From NCBI RefSeq assembly GCF_041434935.1, contig NZ_CP107964.1, positions 186,001 to 250,000 on the forward strand: 64,000 nucleotides of DNA, in the 5' to 3' direction. The notes below the pieces were generated by a model. That model worked only from the letters and a program-made list of their open reading frames with translations, searched no databases and was not told where the DNA came from. Below, piece after piece: positions 37,234 through 46,754 of the stretch (positions within the stretch are counted from its first letter, which is position 1; each line of letters opens with the position of its first letter). Source of the stretch: Kitasatospora sp. NBC_00374 (GTDB taxonomy: Bacteria; Actinomycetota; Actinomycetes; Streptomycetales; Streptomycetaceae). Both the position numbers and the translations under genes were made by a program.

Positions 37234-38136
37234 ATGGAGTTCAGACATCTTGTGACGTTCCAGAAGGTGGCCGCGGTCCTGAGCTTCACCCGGGCCGCAG
37301 CCGAACTGAGCTACGCGCAGTCCAGCGTCACCAGCCAGATCAAGCACCTCGAGGCGGCCCTGCAGACCGAGCTGTTCGACCGGCTCGGCGGCAGGATCCA
37401 GCTCACCGACGCCGGCCAACGGCTCCTGCCCTACGCGGAGCAGATACTGGCGCTCGCCGAGGAGGCACAGAACCAGCTCACCGGAGTCCGGGAGCCGGCC
37501 GGCGCCCTGACCGTCGGCACCATGGAGAGCATCACCTCCTACCGCCTGCCCCCGCTCCTGGAGATGTTCCACTACCGCTACCCGCGCATCCAGCTGACCC
37601 TGCGGCCGAGCCTGTGCGCGGAGACCCGCCTGGCCCTGCAACAGGGCACCTACGACGTGGGCTTCCTGATGGAACAGCAGGTGCACCACCAGGGCCTGGA
37701 GACCGTCGTCCTGGCACCGGAGCCACTCGTCCTGGTCGCCTCCCCCAGCCACCCGATGGCCTGCGCGTCCCGCATCACCGTCCCGGAGCTGCGCCGGGTG
37801 ACCGTCCTGGCGACCGAGCCCGGCTGCGCCTACCGCGACCTCTTCGAGGCCGAGCTGAGCACCGGGCCGGGCGAGCCCGCGTCGTTCCTGGAGTTCGGCA
37901 CGATCGAGGCGATCAAGCGCGGCGCGGTCGCCGGCCTGGGAGTCAGCCTGATACCGGAGGTGGCCGTACGGGACGCGCTGTCCGCCGGCTCGCTCGTGGC
38001 CCTGCCGTGGGAGCCGCCGTTCGCGGTGCACACCCAGCTGGCGTGGCGGCGCGGCAAGCGGCTCTCGCGCGAACTGCAACTGTTCATCGACGAGACGATC
38101 CGTGCCGTGCAGGAGGCCGGCTCCGCGGCGGCGTGA
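37234..38136 (+). CDS. LysR-family regulator
   Basis: 300 residues, ATG at 37234 after GGGAG, 26 bp behind leuA and likely cotranscribed. HLVTFQKVAAVLSFTRAAAELSYAQSSVTSQI is the DNA-binding domain; the remainder is a normal effector domain. LysR regulators commonly control leuCD-type genes, and the T-N-A dyad before leuC (46447-46468) is a possible target. Confidence 0.9.
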   Translation: MEFRHLVTFQKVAAVLSFTRAAAELSYAQSSVTSQIKHLEAALQTELFDRLGGRIQLTDAGQRLLPYAEQILALAEEAQNQLTGVREPAGALTVGTMESITSYRLPPLLEMFHYRYPRIQLTLRPSLCAETRLALQQGTYDVGFLMEQQVHHQGLETVVLAPEPLVLVASPSHPMACASRITVPELRRVTVLATEPGCAYRDLFEAELSTGPGEPASFLEFGTIEAIKRGAVAGLGVSLIPEVAVRDALSAGSLVALPWEPPFAVHTQLAWRRGKRLSRELQLFIDETIRAVQEAGSAAA

Positions 38137-38164
38137 GCCACCGGCCCACTCCCCCGGGCCGAAC

Positions 38165-38210
38165 ACCGTGTGGGCCGCGCTCCGTCGTCCGGGAGCGCGG
38201 CCCACACGGT
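38165..38210. terminator. bidirectional terminator
   Basis: A perfect 19-bp stem starts with ACCGTGTGGGCCGCGCTCC and ends with its complement, between the convergent LysR and oxygenase B genes. Confidence 0.85.
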
Positions 38211-38219
38211 CGAGCGGGC

Positions 38220-39251
38220 TCAGTAGTGGACGCGCCGGCTGCCGGAGGTCGCCCGGTAGCGGATGCTCCAGTGGTCGCGTCGCACGTAGGTCCGCTGCAG
38301 CCAGCGGTCCCGGCCGTCGTAGCGCGCGGTGAACTGCGAGCGGGCGTGCAGCCCCTTGCGGTTGTTGATCAAAAGGGCCTGGCCCGGCCGCAGGAACACC
38401 TCGTGCGAGACCTCCCGGCACACCGCCTGGAGCACCTCGAGGGCCTGTTCGGCGGCACGGGTCATCGCCCGCACGCCGTTGGCCGACACCGAGATCTCCG
38501 GCGCCTCGTCCGGACCGCTGATGATGGCCACCGGGTCGGAGAGCACCTCGGCGCCGCCGGCCACGTCCCGCACGTAGCTGCCGGGGGCGTTGAGCCGAAA
38601 CAGCGGGCTGCGCAGCACCTCCAGGACCTGCGGGTCCAGGGCCCGGACGATGTCCCGGGCGTCCGCGTAGTAGGTCGCGGCCACGCCCTCGTGATCCGCG
38701 CGCACGCAGCTGAGGACCAGGAAGTCGGGGTTGCTGACGTCGTAGCGGCCGATGACGTCGTGGACGATGTCGTTGTGGAAGTTGAGGAAGACGGTGGAGC
38801 CCTGGTTGGTCTGGCTCTGGGCGCCGGTGGCGACGGGTATGACGTCGTGCACCAGCTGGCCGTCCTTCTCCGACAGGAAGCCCACGGGCTCGCCGAGCAG
38901 GCCGCTGAGCCCGAGCAGGACGCCCTCGGCGGTGTAGGTGGCCTTGTCCGGGCACGGCCTGCCGTCCCGGGGGGTGGGCGGGAGCTCGGCGTCGACCGGC
39001 AGGTTGCGGACCAGGCCGACGCCCGGGGCGTCCGGGTGGCGGCCGAAGTCCAGCATCTCCTGGAGGATGTCGACGGGCAGCGAGGCGAAGATCTGGTAGT
39101 AGCGCGCCATCGCCCGGTCGATGTCCTTCGTCGGGTCCGACATCGCGGCGAGCTCGCGCCCGATCGCGTCGCGGGCGACGTCCGGGAGGGCGATCTCGGC
39201 GAGGGTCCGGGGGCGGACGGCCTGCGGGCCGCGGTGGTCGATCACAGTCAT
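38220..39251 (-). CDS. clavaminate-synthase-like Fe(II)/2-oxoglutarate oxygenase B
   Basis: 343 residues, last gene of a seven-gene operon. The iron ligands appear as His/Asp in FLNFHNDIVHDVIG (near residue 180) and His in NRKGLHARSQFTA (near 305), with the cosubstrate Arg in RDRWLQRTYVR. Like oxygenase A it belongs to the clavaminate synthase/VioC/AsnO group; the two differ clearly in sequence, so they probably act at different steps. Its position after kinase and dehydrogenase genes suggests an aspartate-derived amino acid substrate. Confidence 0.83.
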   Translation of the reverse strand: MTVIDHRGPQAVRPRTLAEIALPDVARDAIGRELAAMSDPTKDIDRAMARYYQIFASLPVDILQEMLDFGRHPDAPGVGLVRNLPVDAELPPTPRDGRPCPDKATYTAEGVLLGLSGLLGEPVGFLSEKDGQLVHDVIPVATGAQSQTNQGSTVFLNFHNDIVHDVIGRYDVSNPDFLVLSCVRADHEGVAATYYADARDIVRALDPQVLEVLRSPLFRLNAPGSYVRDVAGGAEVLSDPVAIISGPDEAPEISVSANGVRAMTRAAEQALEVLQAVCREVSHEVFLRPGQALLINNRKGLHARSQFTARYDGRDRWLQRTYVRRDHWSIRYRATSGSRRVHY

Positions 39252-39275
39252 GACGGTTTCTCTCCTGTGGTTGGT

Positions 39276-40360
39276 TCAGACCGAGGTGAGCCGGCGTGCG
39301 GGGGCGGCGATGTCGTCGTGCAGCCGCTGGGCCAGCACGACCGCCTCGTACTCGTCCGGGGCGAGGTGGGTGGTGACCCGGCTGCCGTGCACCTCGCAGA
39401 CCGGGATGCCCTCGACCCGGGCGGGCGGCAGGTGGTGGCGGCGCTGGAACTCCTCCAGGTCGAGGTAGCCGCCGATGACCGCGACCTGTGGTGCGCCCTC
39501 CAGCCGGGTGGTGTCGACACCCTGCGCGTGGAAGGCGGCGTGCGCCAGGTCGGCCTGCGCGTCGTCCTGGTAGCCCAGGACCACCGAGCGGCGGTTCACG
39601 ATCACCGCCTCGGTGGGTGATCCGACGGCGCTGATGGTGGTTCCGGCCGGGAACGGCGCCCGGTTGTGCCGGCACACGATGGCGATGCCGTGCTGCTGGG
39701 CGAGTCTCACCGCGCGCCGGTGCAGGACCTTGGCGCCGTGCAGCGACAGCGCGGTGGCGACCTCGTAGGAGACCGCGGGCAGCAGGCGGGTCCCGGTGAC
39801 GAGGTTGGGGTCCGCGCTGTAGATGCCGTCGACGTCGGAGTGGATCTCGCACTCGCCGGCGCCGACGACCGCCGCCACCAGGAGCGCCGAGAGGTCGGAG
39901 CTGTTCTTGCCGAGCCAGGTCGGGCGGTTGTGGGCGTCGACGGCCTGGCCGCCGGGGATCACCACGACGTCGTGCTCGGCCAGCGCGCCGACCAGCGGGG
40001 CCGGATCGACCTCGCGGACGCGGGCCCACATGTACGTGCTGTCCGTCGTCAGCCCCAGCTGGGAGCCGGCGAGCACGGTGGCCCGGCGCCCGGCCCTGTG
40101 CAGCGCGGTGGCCAGCAGGTGCGCGCTGACCGTGTCGGCCATGGTCAGCAGGCCGGCCACACTGGGGTCCGCGGGGTGGGGGTTGACCTGCTGGAGGCGC
40201 TCGCGCAGCCGTTCGGTCTCGCCGGGCATGGCGCTGACGACGACGGCCAGGGGGCGGCGCTCCGCGGCGATCCGCTCCGACAGGGCCCGCGCCAGGTCCG
40301 CGTAGGCCTCCGGCGAGCGGAAGCTGGAGCCGCCGAACTTCAGGACGGCGGGTGGGTTGC

Positions 40361-40364
<4 letters not shown>
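39276..40364 (-). CDS. ask: aspartate kinase, short and ACT-degenerate
   Basis: 362 residues from a GTG at 40362-40364, overlapping the dehydrogenase stop by 4 bp. Amino-acid-kinase motifs are VLKFGGSSFRSPEAYADLA at the N-terminus and IHSDVDGIYSADPN near residue 170; the conserved glycine-rich TTLGRGGSD of usual enzymes reads TWLGKNSSDLSA here. The C-terminal part is shorter than in housekeeping enzymes (about 420 residues) and poorly matches ACT domains. It would phosphorylate aspartate, or 3-methylaspartate made by the mutase encoded in the same operon. Confidence 0.85.
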
Positions 40365-41400
<1,036 letters not shown>

Positions 41401-41404
<4 letters not shown>

Positions 41405-42408
41405 CGGTTCTCTCCAACGGTGACGGTCTGCTGGGCGGCCGCGGTCGCGGTCGCGGTGGGGGCAGGAGTGGCGGTGGCGGTGGCGGTGGGGGTGGCGGTG
41501 GGGGCGGGGGTGCGGCGCGGGCCGATCCGCCAGCCGAGGTTGATGCCCAGGCTGGCGCCGACGATCAGCGGGATGCCCAGGGCCTGGAGCAGGGTGACGT
41601 GGTGTCCGTAGACGGCCCAGTCGCAGAGCATCGCCACGGCCGGGTAGACGAAGGCGAGGACCGCGATCTTGGGGGTGGGCAGCTTCTGGTAGGCGGAGTA
41701 CATGAGCACGTACATCAGGCAGGTGTGGATCAGACCGAGGCCCACCAGCCAGGCCCAGCCGCTCCCCAGGTGCGAGACCTTGCCCAGATCGGTGAACGGC
41801 AGCAGCAGCGGGATGCCGAGGACGACCTGGACGAGCGCGACGAGGTGGGGGCGCACGCCGGTGACGCGCTTGGTGATGACGGTGGCGAAGGCGTAGAACA
41901 CCGCGGCGAGCAGCGCCTGTCCGAGGCCGACCAGGTAGCCGCTGTCGCCGCTGAGGTCCGAGACGGTGACGCCGGCGACCAGGATCAGGCCGACGAAGGC
42001 GACACCGAGCCAGCCGAACTTGGCGGCGGTGATCCTGTCGCGGAACAGCAGCGCTCCCAGCAGGACCACGTAGAACGGCTGGGTGTGGTAGACGACGGTG
42101 GCCACCGAGATGGAGGTGCTCTCGTAGGACGAGAAGAGGAAGGCCCAGTTGAAGACGATGAACACCCCGCCCAGGGCGGTCAGGCCGAGCTTCTTCGCGG
42201 TGAAGCCGTGGTTGGTGAAGAAGCCCCGGGCCAGGCAGTAGAGCCCCAGACCGACCGCTCCGAACACGCAGCGGAAGAAGACGATGTTGAAGGGGGAGGC
42301 TCCGGACTCGACCACGAAGATGCCGATGGTGCCCGAGAGGACCATGGCAAGGGTGAGTTCGATCGCGCCTGCCGTCTCCTTGGCACGCGACTTCAATGAT
42401 GAGGACAT
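41401..42408 (-). CDS. EamA/DMT-family transporter
   Basis: 335 residues with ten membrane helices in two EamA repeats (LTLAMVLSGTIGIFVVESG; GQALLAAVFYAFATVITKR), ATG at 42406-42408 after AAGGAG. The last 35 residues are a Pro/Thr/Ala repeat. DMT carriers of this kind export amino acids and metabolites. Being embedded in the mutase-kinase operon, it is a likely exporter of the amino acid product or of a toxic intermediate. Confidence 0.88.
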
Positions 42409-42454
42409 GTCACTCTCCTTGTGGGGCGAGGCCCCGGCGGGATCTCGGTGCGGG

Positions 42455-42508
42455 GGTGGATCGGGTGGATCGGGTGGATCGGGTGGATCGGGTGGATCGG
42501 GTGGATCG
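42455..42508. repeat. six tandem 9-bp repeats
   Basis: GGTGGATCG occurs six times in direct head-to-tail order between the binding-protein-like gene and the EamA gene. It is outside both coding regions. It is the only break in a set of overlapping genes and might act at RNA level, or be a simple slippage product. Confidence 0.8.
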
Positions 42509-42510
42509 GG

Positions 42511-43488
42511 TCAGTGCAGGGGCGGCGCGTAGTGCAGGCCGCCGCGGGTCCACAGCTCGTTGAGGCCCCTCGGCACGTCCAGGCCCGACGCGGGACCGAG
42601 GTTGCGGGCGTAGACGTCGCCGTAGGTGCCGACGGCGGCCAGGACGCGAGCGGCCCAGTCCTCGTCCAGGCCGAGGGCCGGCCCGTGGCGGCCCGCCGAA
42701 CGGGCGGCGGCGGCCAGGGCGTTCGCCCGGTCCTGCCCCGCGGCCTCGTCCGCGGCGTGCTCGGCGGCGGTCAGAAACCGCAGCACCCACCGGCACAGCC
42801 GGTACCAGGCCGCGTCACCGTCGCCGACCGCCATCGCCATCGGCTCCCGGGAGATGGCCGTCTCGAGGATGACGTGCGCCGCGGGGTCCGGCAGGGCCGC
42901 GCGCTCGCCGGCCAGCGCGACCCGGTCCAGCACGTAGGCCGCGCACTCGCCCCGCGCGTAGGCCGCCAGCGCCTCGCCCGGCGTCGGATAGGCGACGGGC
43001 TCGACGGCCAGTGCGCGCGGGCCGAACCAGCCGGCCAGGTTCGCCGCGCTGGTCGTACCGGCCTGCACGGCCAGGCGGCGGCCCGCCAGCTGCTCCGCGG
43101 TGGTGATGCCGTCGGCGGCCCGGACCAGGAAGCCCTCGCCGTCGTAGCAGGTCACGCCGGCGAACAGCACCGGGTGGCCGGCCTCGCGGCCGAGCGTCCA
43201 GGTGAGGTTGCAGGCCACCAGGTCCGCCTCGCCGGCGACCAGCCGCTCCAGACGCTGCGCCGGGTCGGTGGGCAGCCACGTGACCGCCGCGGCGTCGCCG
43301 AGGGCGGCCGCCGCCACGGCGCGGACCACGTCCGCGTCCATGCCGCTCCAGTGGCCGTCCGCGCCCCGCAGCGACAGGCCGCGGATGCCGCGGCTGACCA
43401 CCGCCCGCAGCGTGCCGGCCGACCGGATCCGCCGCAGGGTGGAGCCGGCGGAGCCGGTCGAGCCGGCGGCCGTCGTGGTGGCGCTCAT
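42511..43488 (-). CDS. solute-binding-fold protein without signal peptide
   Basis: 325 residues; the ATG at 43486-43488 overlaps the mutase stop by 4 bp. The sequence (LRRIRSAGTLRAVVSRGIRG, GMDADVVRAVAAAALGD, LVAGEADLVACNLTWTLGRE) follows amino-acid ABC binding proteins, but the N-terminus is Thr/Ser/Gly-rich with no signal peptide or lipobox, and no permease or ATPase gene is nearby. Some proteins of this fold are enzymes, for example cyclohexadienyl dehydratase. A cytoplasmic enzymatic role, perhaps a dehydratase or lyase, is an inference. Confidence 0.75.
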   Translation of the reverse strand: MSATTTAAGSTGSAGSTLRRIRSAGTLRAVVSRGIRGLSLRGADGHWSGMDADVVRAVAAAALGDAAAVTWLPTDPAQRLERLVAGEADLVACNLTWTLGREAGHPVLFAGVTCYDGEGFLVRAADGITTAEQLAGRRLAVQAGTTSAANLAGWFGPRALAVEPVAYPTPGEALAAYARGECAAYVLDRVALAGERAALPDPAAHVILETAISREPMAMAVGDGDAAWYRLCRWVLRFLTAAEHAADEAAGQDRANALAAAARSAGRHGPALGLDEDWAARVLAAVGTYGDVYARNLGPASGLDVPRGLNELWTRGGLHYAPPLH

Positions 43489-44843
43489 CGAATACCCCTC
43501 GGGTGTGAGCCGACCAGCTGTTCGCGGTCGAAGCGGCGCTCGTTGAAGCCGAGCATGTCGATCAGTCCACGGGCGGTGACCGCCCGCTCCCCGGCGCCGT
43601 CGGCGGGCACCGCCACCGGCATGCCGCCGCTCTCGGACCAGCGCAGCCGGCCGCGCGCGTCGATGCGGGCCCGGGACCGGTTGGCGTTGTCCTGGTGCAG
43701 GCAGTACGGAACGTCGAGGTGCCCTCGGGCGAAAGCCCGCACCAGGGCGCTGCCGACGTCGTCGCCGAAGCGCAAGGTGCTGGTGATGAGGGTGCGGGCC
43801 TCCTCGTAGAGGCCGGTGTCCGACGGGCGCACGTGCGGCGCCCGGGTGGACTCGTCCCGGGCGACGGCCGCGGCGAACTCCAGGGCGTCCACGTTCTCCG
43901 CGACGGTGGGGATCCGGTGGGCCTCGGCCGGGGTCTTGACGATGAGCCGCTCGGTGCCGCTGCGCACCGCCAGCCGGGCACTGTCCTCCAGGATCCGAAA
44001 CGCCCCCACCGGGGTCCGGGGGAAGACGCCCATGTAGGTGTAGAGGACGACGTGCCAGTCGGCGTCGCCCAGCCATTCGCCGGCCAGCGCCCGCAGGGCG
44101 GCCAGCGCCTCCAGGTCCTGCGCGGGGTCGGTCTGCTGGGCGTAGCTGACGGAGATGCTCCGCAGGCCGTGCTCGCGGAAGAACATGCCCTCCAGGACGC
44201 TGAGTGCCACCAGCAGGCTCGGTGGGCACAGCTGTCCGAGCATGCAGCCGCCGAAGCTCTCCAGGTGGATCGGCTCGGCGAGGTCGGCGAGCAGCCTGCA
44301 GCACTCGGACCAGGCCGATACCGCCTGGGACAGCGGGACGCGGCTGTAGGGGAGGCAGTAGGAGACGGGGCCGCCCTCGGTCGCGTCGGCGCCGGCGGCG
44401 GCCAGGGCCGCGAAGAGCTCCTGTGGCTGGGCGGAGCCGTGTCGGATCTGGACCGGGAACCGTTCGCCGGCCACCTGGGCGAGCATCTCCCGGACCCGCT
44501 CGGGGCCGTGGGCCACGACCGGGAAGCCGTTGAGGTCGTCGCCCTTGGCCAGCGCGCGCCGGGCCGATTCGTGGTCGTTGACCCGGGTGTAGCTGTCCAC
44601 GGTGATGGTGCCGACGGTGGCGCCCCGGGCCTGGCGGACCGCCTGGAGTCCGGCGCGCATTCTCGGCATCTCGCCGAATCCCATGCGCGGCTGCACGACC
44701 AGGTGGCCGGCGTCGCGCGCGTTGCCGACGAAGCGGGAGAACCGTCCGTGCGGGCCCCGCCTGGGGAGGGTGGCGGCGGTCCTCGGTGCGACGGTCATCG
44801 GTGCGGCGGTCATCGGTGCGGCGGTCTCTGCGTCGCCGATCAC
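43485..44843 (-). CDS. glutamate (methylaspartate) mutase large subunit
   Basis: 452 residues from a GTG at 44841-44843, overlapping the small-subunit stop (GTGA). LVVQPRMGFGEMPRMRAGLQ, TVDSYTRVNDHESARRAL and GGPVSYCLPYSRVPL are typical of the TIM-barrel epsilon subunit of methylaspartate mutase, as is HLESFGGCMLGQLCPPSLLV. With the B12-binding subunit it would rearrange L-glutamate to (2S,3S)-3-methylaspartate. NikkU/V-like and friulimicin-type pathways use the same pair. Slightly shorter than the usual 480 residues. Confidence 0.88.
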   Translation of the reverse strand: MIGDAETAAPMTAAPMTVAPRTAATLPRRGPHGRFSRFVGNARDAGHLVVQPRMGFGEMPRMRAGLQAVRQARGATVGTITVDSYTRVNDHESARRALAKGDDLNGFPVVAHGPERVREMLAQVAGERFPVQIRHGSAQPQELFAALAAAGADATEGGPVSYCLPYSRVPLSQAVSAWSECCRLLADLAEPIHLESFGGCMLGQLCPPSLLVALSVLEGMFFREHGLRSISVSYAQQTDPAQDLEALAALRALAGEWLGDADWHVVLYTYMGVFPRTPVGAFRILEDSARLAVRSGTERLIVKTPAEAHRIPTVAENVDALEFAAAVARDESTRAPHVRPSDTGLYEEARTLITSTLRFGDDVGSALVRAFARGHLDVPYCLHQDNANRSRARIDARGRLRWSESGGMPVAVPADGAGERAVTARGLIDMLGFNERRFDREQLVGSHPRGIR

Positions 44844-45439
44844 TTCCGGGCTCCGTTCCGTGCGCCGACGAGTTCGGGCTGCCGGTTGGTGGGTTCGGGC
44901 TGCCGGCCGGTGAGGGCGGGCTGCCCGTTGGTGGGTTCGGGCTGTCGGTTGGTGAGGGCGGGCTGCCGGTTGGTGGGTTCGGGCTGCCGGTTGGTCAGGG
45001 CGGGCTGCTTCGCCGGTTCCAGGGAGGCGAGGAACTCCTCGAACCGGCCGAGGCCGGCGTCGGACTCGAATGCGGCGTCGAATCCGCTGGTGACGAGTTC
45101 GTCGACGTATTTGGCGTTCCCGGCGCCCTTGACTCCGAGCTTTCCGCCGATGACGACGCGCAGGCCCACGAGGTCCGGGTCTTCGCGGATCTTGCGGATC
45201 AGCCGGAGTCCGTCCAGGTGGCCGTGGCCGTTCACGGTGCTGATGACCAGGACGTCGGGTCGGATGCGGCGGCACTCGTCGATGATCAGCTCGTCGGGCA
45301 CGCAGGCTCCGAGATTGATGACGTCGCCGCCCTGCTCCTCCAGGAGGAGTTGCAGGAAGACCAAATTCCACATGTGCGCGTCGGACGAGACGCTGGATAC
45401 GACAAACCGCTTGGGGCGGGCCAGAGTTATCGAAGTCAT
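44840..45439 (-). CDS. glutamate mutase B12-binding subunit with repeat tail
   Basis: 199 residues. The cobalamin-binding fold is seen in SSVSSDAHMWNLVFLQLLLE and GGKLGVKGAGNAKYV; the signature DxHxxG reads D-A-H-M-W-N, so the Gly is Asn. The core ends at about residue 145 and is followed by a 45-residue tail of tandem QPALTNR/QPEPTNR units that normal subunits lack. It pairs with the downstream large subunit. The His that ligates cobalt is retained. Confidence 0.83.
   Translation of the reverse strand: MTSITLARPKRFVVSSVSSDAHMWNLVFLQLLLEEQGGDVINLGACVPDELIIDECRRIRPDVLVISTVNGHGHLDGLRLIRKIREDPDLVGLRVVIGGKLGVKGAGNAKYVDELVTSGFDAAFESDAGLGRFEEFLASLEPAKQPALTNRQPEPTNRQPALTNRQPEPTNGQPALTGRQPEPTNRQPELVGARNGARK
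44866..45010 (-). repeat. in-frame 42-bp tandem repeat
   Basis: The 14-residue unit QPALTNRQPEPTNR is encoded by a 42-bp repeat present about 3.3 times at the 3' end of the small mutase subunit gene. Units differ by a few bases. The repeat stays in frame, so length variation between strains is likely. Confidence 0.8.
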
Positions 45440-45583
45440 CGGGTGGATCCCTCTTCTGCGGGAGGCGGTGAGAACGACGCTACGGTCCTGAGCTGCAGGT
45501 CGTCCACGTCCCAGCAGGGCGTCTGGCCGATGCCGCCGATCGGCGGGGCCGATGGGCCGGCGCGCGGCGGGGCCGATGGGCCG

Positions 45584-46375
45584 TCAGGCGCCGGCGCCGC
45601 GTGCGACCAGCGGACGAGGGGCGCCGTGCGCCCGGTGCTGGGGGCGGGCAGCGGGGTGGTGGCCGTGCAGCACCCGCTGGATGAGCAGGACGGCCTCCAG
45701 GCGGTTGCGCAGGCCGAGTTTGGTCAGGGCGTGCGACACGTGACTCTTGACCGTGGCCGGGGAGACCCTGAGGGCCCCGGCGGTCTCCGCCGTGGACAGC
45801 CCGTCGGACAGCAGCGCGAGGACCTCGCGCTCCCGGTCGGTGAGGGCGCCCAACAGGTGTTCCGGGGACGGGCCGCCGCCGGCGCGGGCGGCCGCGGCCC
45901 GGCCGGCCGACGGACGCGGGGCGCGCGCGTACAGCCCGAGCAGCTCCGGGGACAGCACCGTGTGGTCGTGCGCCACGGTGTGGACCGCCGCGGCCAGTCC
46001 CTCGATCCGGGCGTCCTTCACGAGGCAGCCGGCGGCGCCGGCGGCGAAGGCGCCGTCCAGCCGCTGCCGGGTCCAGTCGACGCCGATCATCAGGATTCGG
46101 ATGCCCCGGGCGGCGAGTTCACGGACGGTGCGGGTGAGGTCCTCCTGCGGCCCGACCGCCAGCACGGCCACGTCGACCTGGGCCAGCGGCCACTCCTGCC
46201 ACGGGCTGCGGGTGTCCACGCAGACGACGCCGGCGAGCCGCCCGCTTCTGTCGAGCACCCGGCCCAGGACGTGCCTGGAGACCGGGTCGTGGTCGGCGAG
46301 CAGGACGCGCGGCGCCGGCTCGGCCAGCTCACCGTCGGCGAGCCAGACGTCCTTCGGTGCGCGGATACGCGGCAT
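45584..46375 (-). CDS. LuxR-type orphan response regulator lacking phospho-Asp
   Basis: 263 residues, ATG at 46373-46375. The receiver starts PRVLLADHDPVSRHVLGRVL (acidic pair present), but the strand that should end in the phosphorylated Asp reads QVDVAVLAVGPQED with Ala at that place; the late Lys is kept in GCLVKDARIEG. The helix-turn-helix is LTDREREVLALLSDGLSTAETAGAL. No kinase is nearby. Such atypical regulators can respond to end products. It is divergent from leuC and precedes the mutase operon, so it may control both. Confidence 0.85.
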   Translation of the reverse strand: MPRIRAPKDVWLADGELAEPAPRVLLADHDPVSRHVLGRVLDRSGRLAGVVCVDTRSPWQEWPLAQVDVAVLAVGPQEDLTRTVRELAARGIRILMIGVDWTRQRLDGAFAAGAAGCLVKDARIEGLAAAVHTVAHDHTVLSPELLGLYARAPRPSAGRAAAARAGGGPSPEHLLGALTDREREVLALLSDGLSTAETAGALRVSPATVKSHVSHALTKLGLRNRLEAVLLIQRVLHGHHPAARPQHRAHGAPRPLVARGAGA

Positions 46376-46446
46376 AGTTCTTTCCCCTCAACGCGTGGAA
46401 CGCGGGCCTGGGCCTTCCATGACGTTTCTTCATATAGTCCAGAATC

Positions 46447-46468
46447 CGATACATATCTTCTTGTATCG
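46447..46468. promoter_or_regulatory. inverted repeat before leuC
   Basis: CGATACA and TGTATCG form a perfect 7-bp inverted repeat with an 8-bp spacer, in the A/T-rich part of the 379-bp divergent gap between the response regulator and leuC. The ATAC-GTAT arms fit a LysR-type box. The rest of the gap (46376-46754) holds no gene. Confidence 0.6.
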
Positions 46469-46754
46469 TGGACACGGGCGGTAAGTTAAGCACAGTCAGA
46501 ACCACGGCGTGCAGGGCGTGTTGGGAACGGCGTCCGGATACGGACCCGCGGTGACGCCCCGGATCCCGCAGGGCCCTCGGCCTTCGGGAGAACGGCACGA
46601 CCCAGGTCGCCGGCAGCCCCCGCACCCCAGGTCGCCGGCGCTGTTCACCGGCCCCGCCACGGCGCCACGAAACGCCTCCCCGGCCGCCCCCGCGCGGAGC
46701 GGCCGTCCGCGCATCACACCACCGGCAACCTCGTCACCAGGGAGTAGGAACCGC

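Noticed and set aside
42511..43488. ABC transporter substrate-binding lipoprotein
   Set aside because: No signal peptide or lipobox and no permease or ATPase genes; the start is fixed by a 4-bp overlap with the mutase gene.
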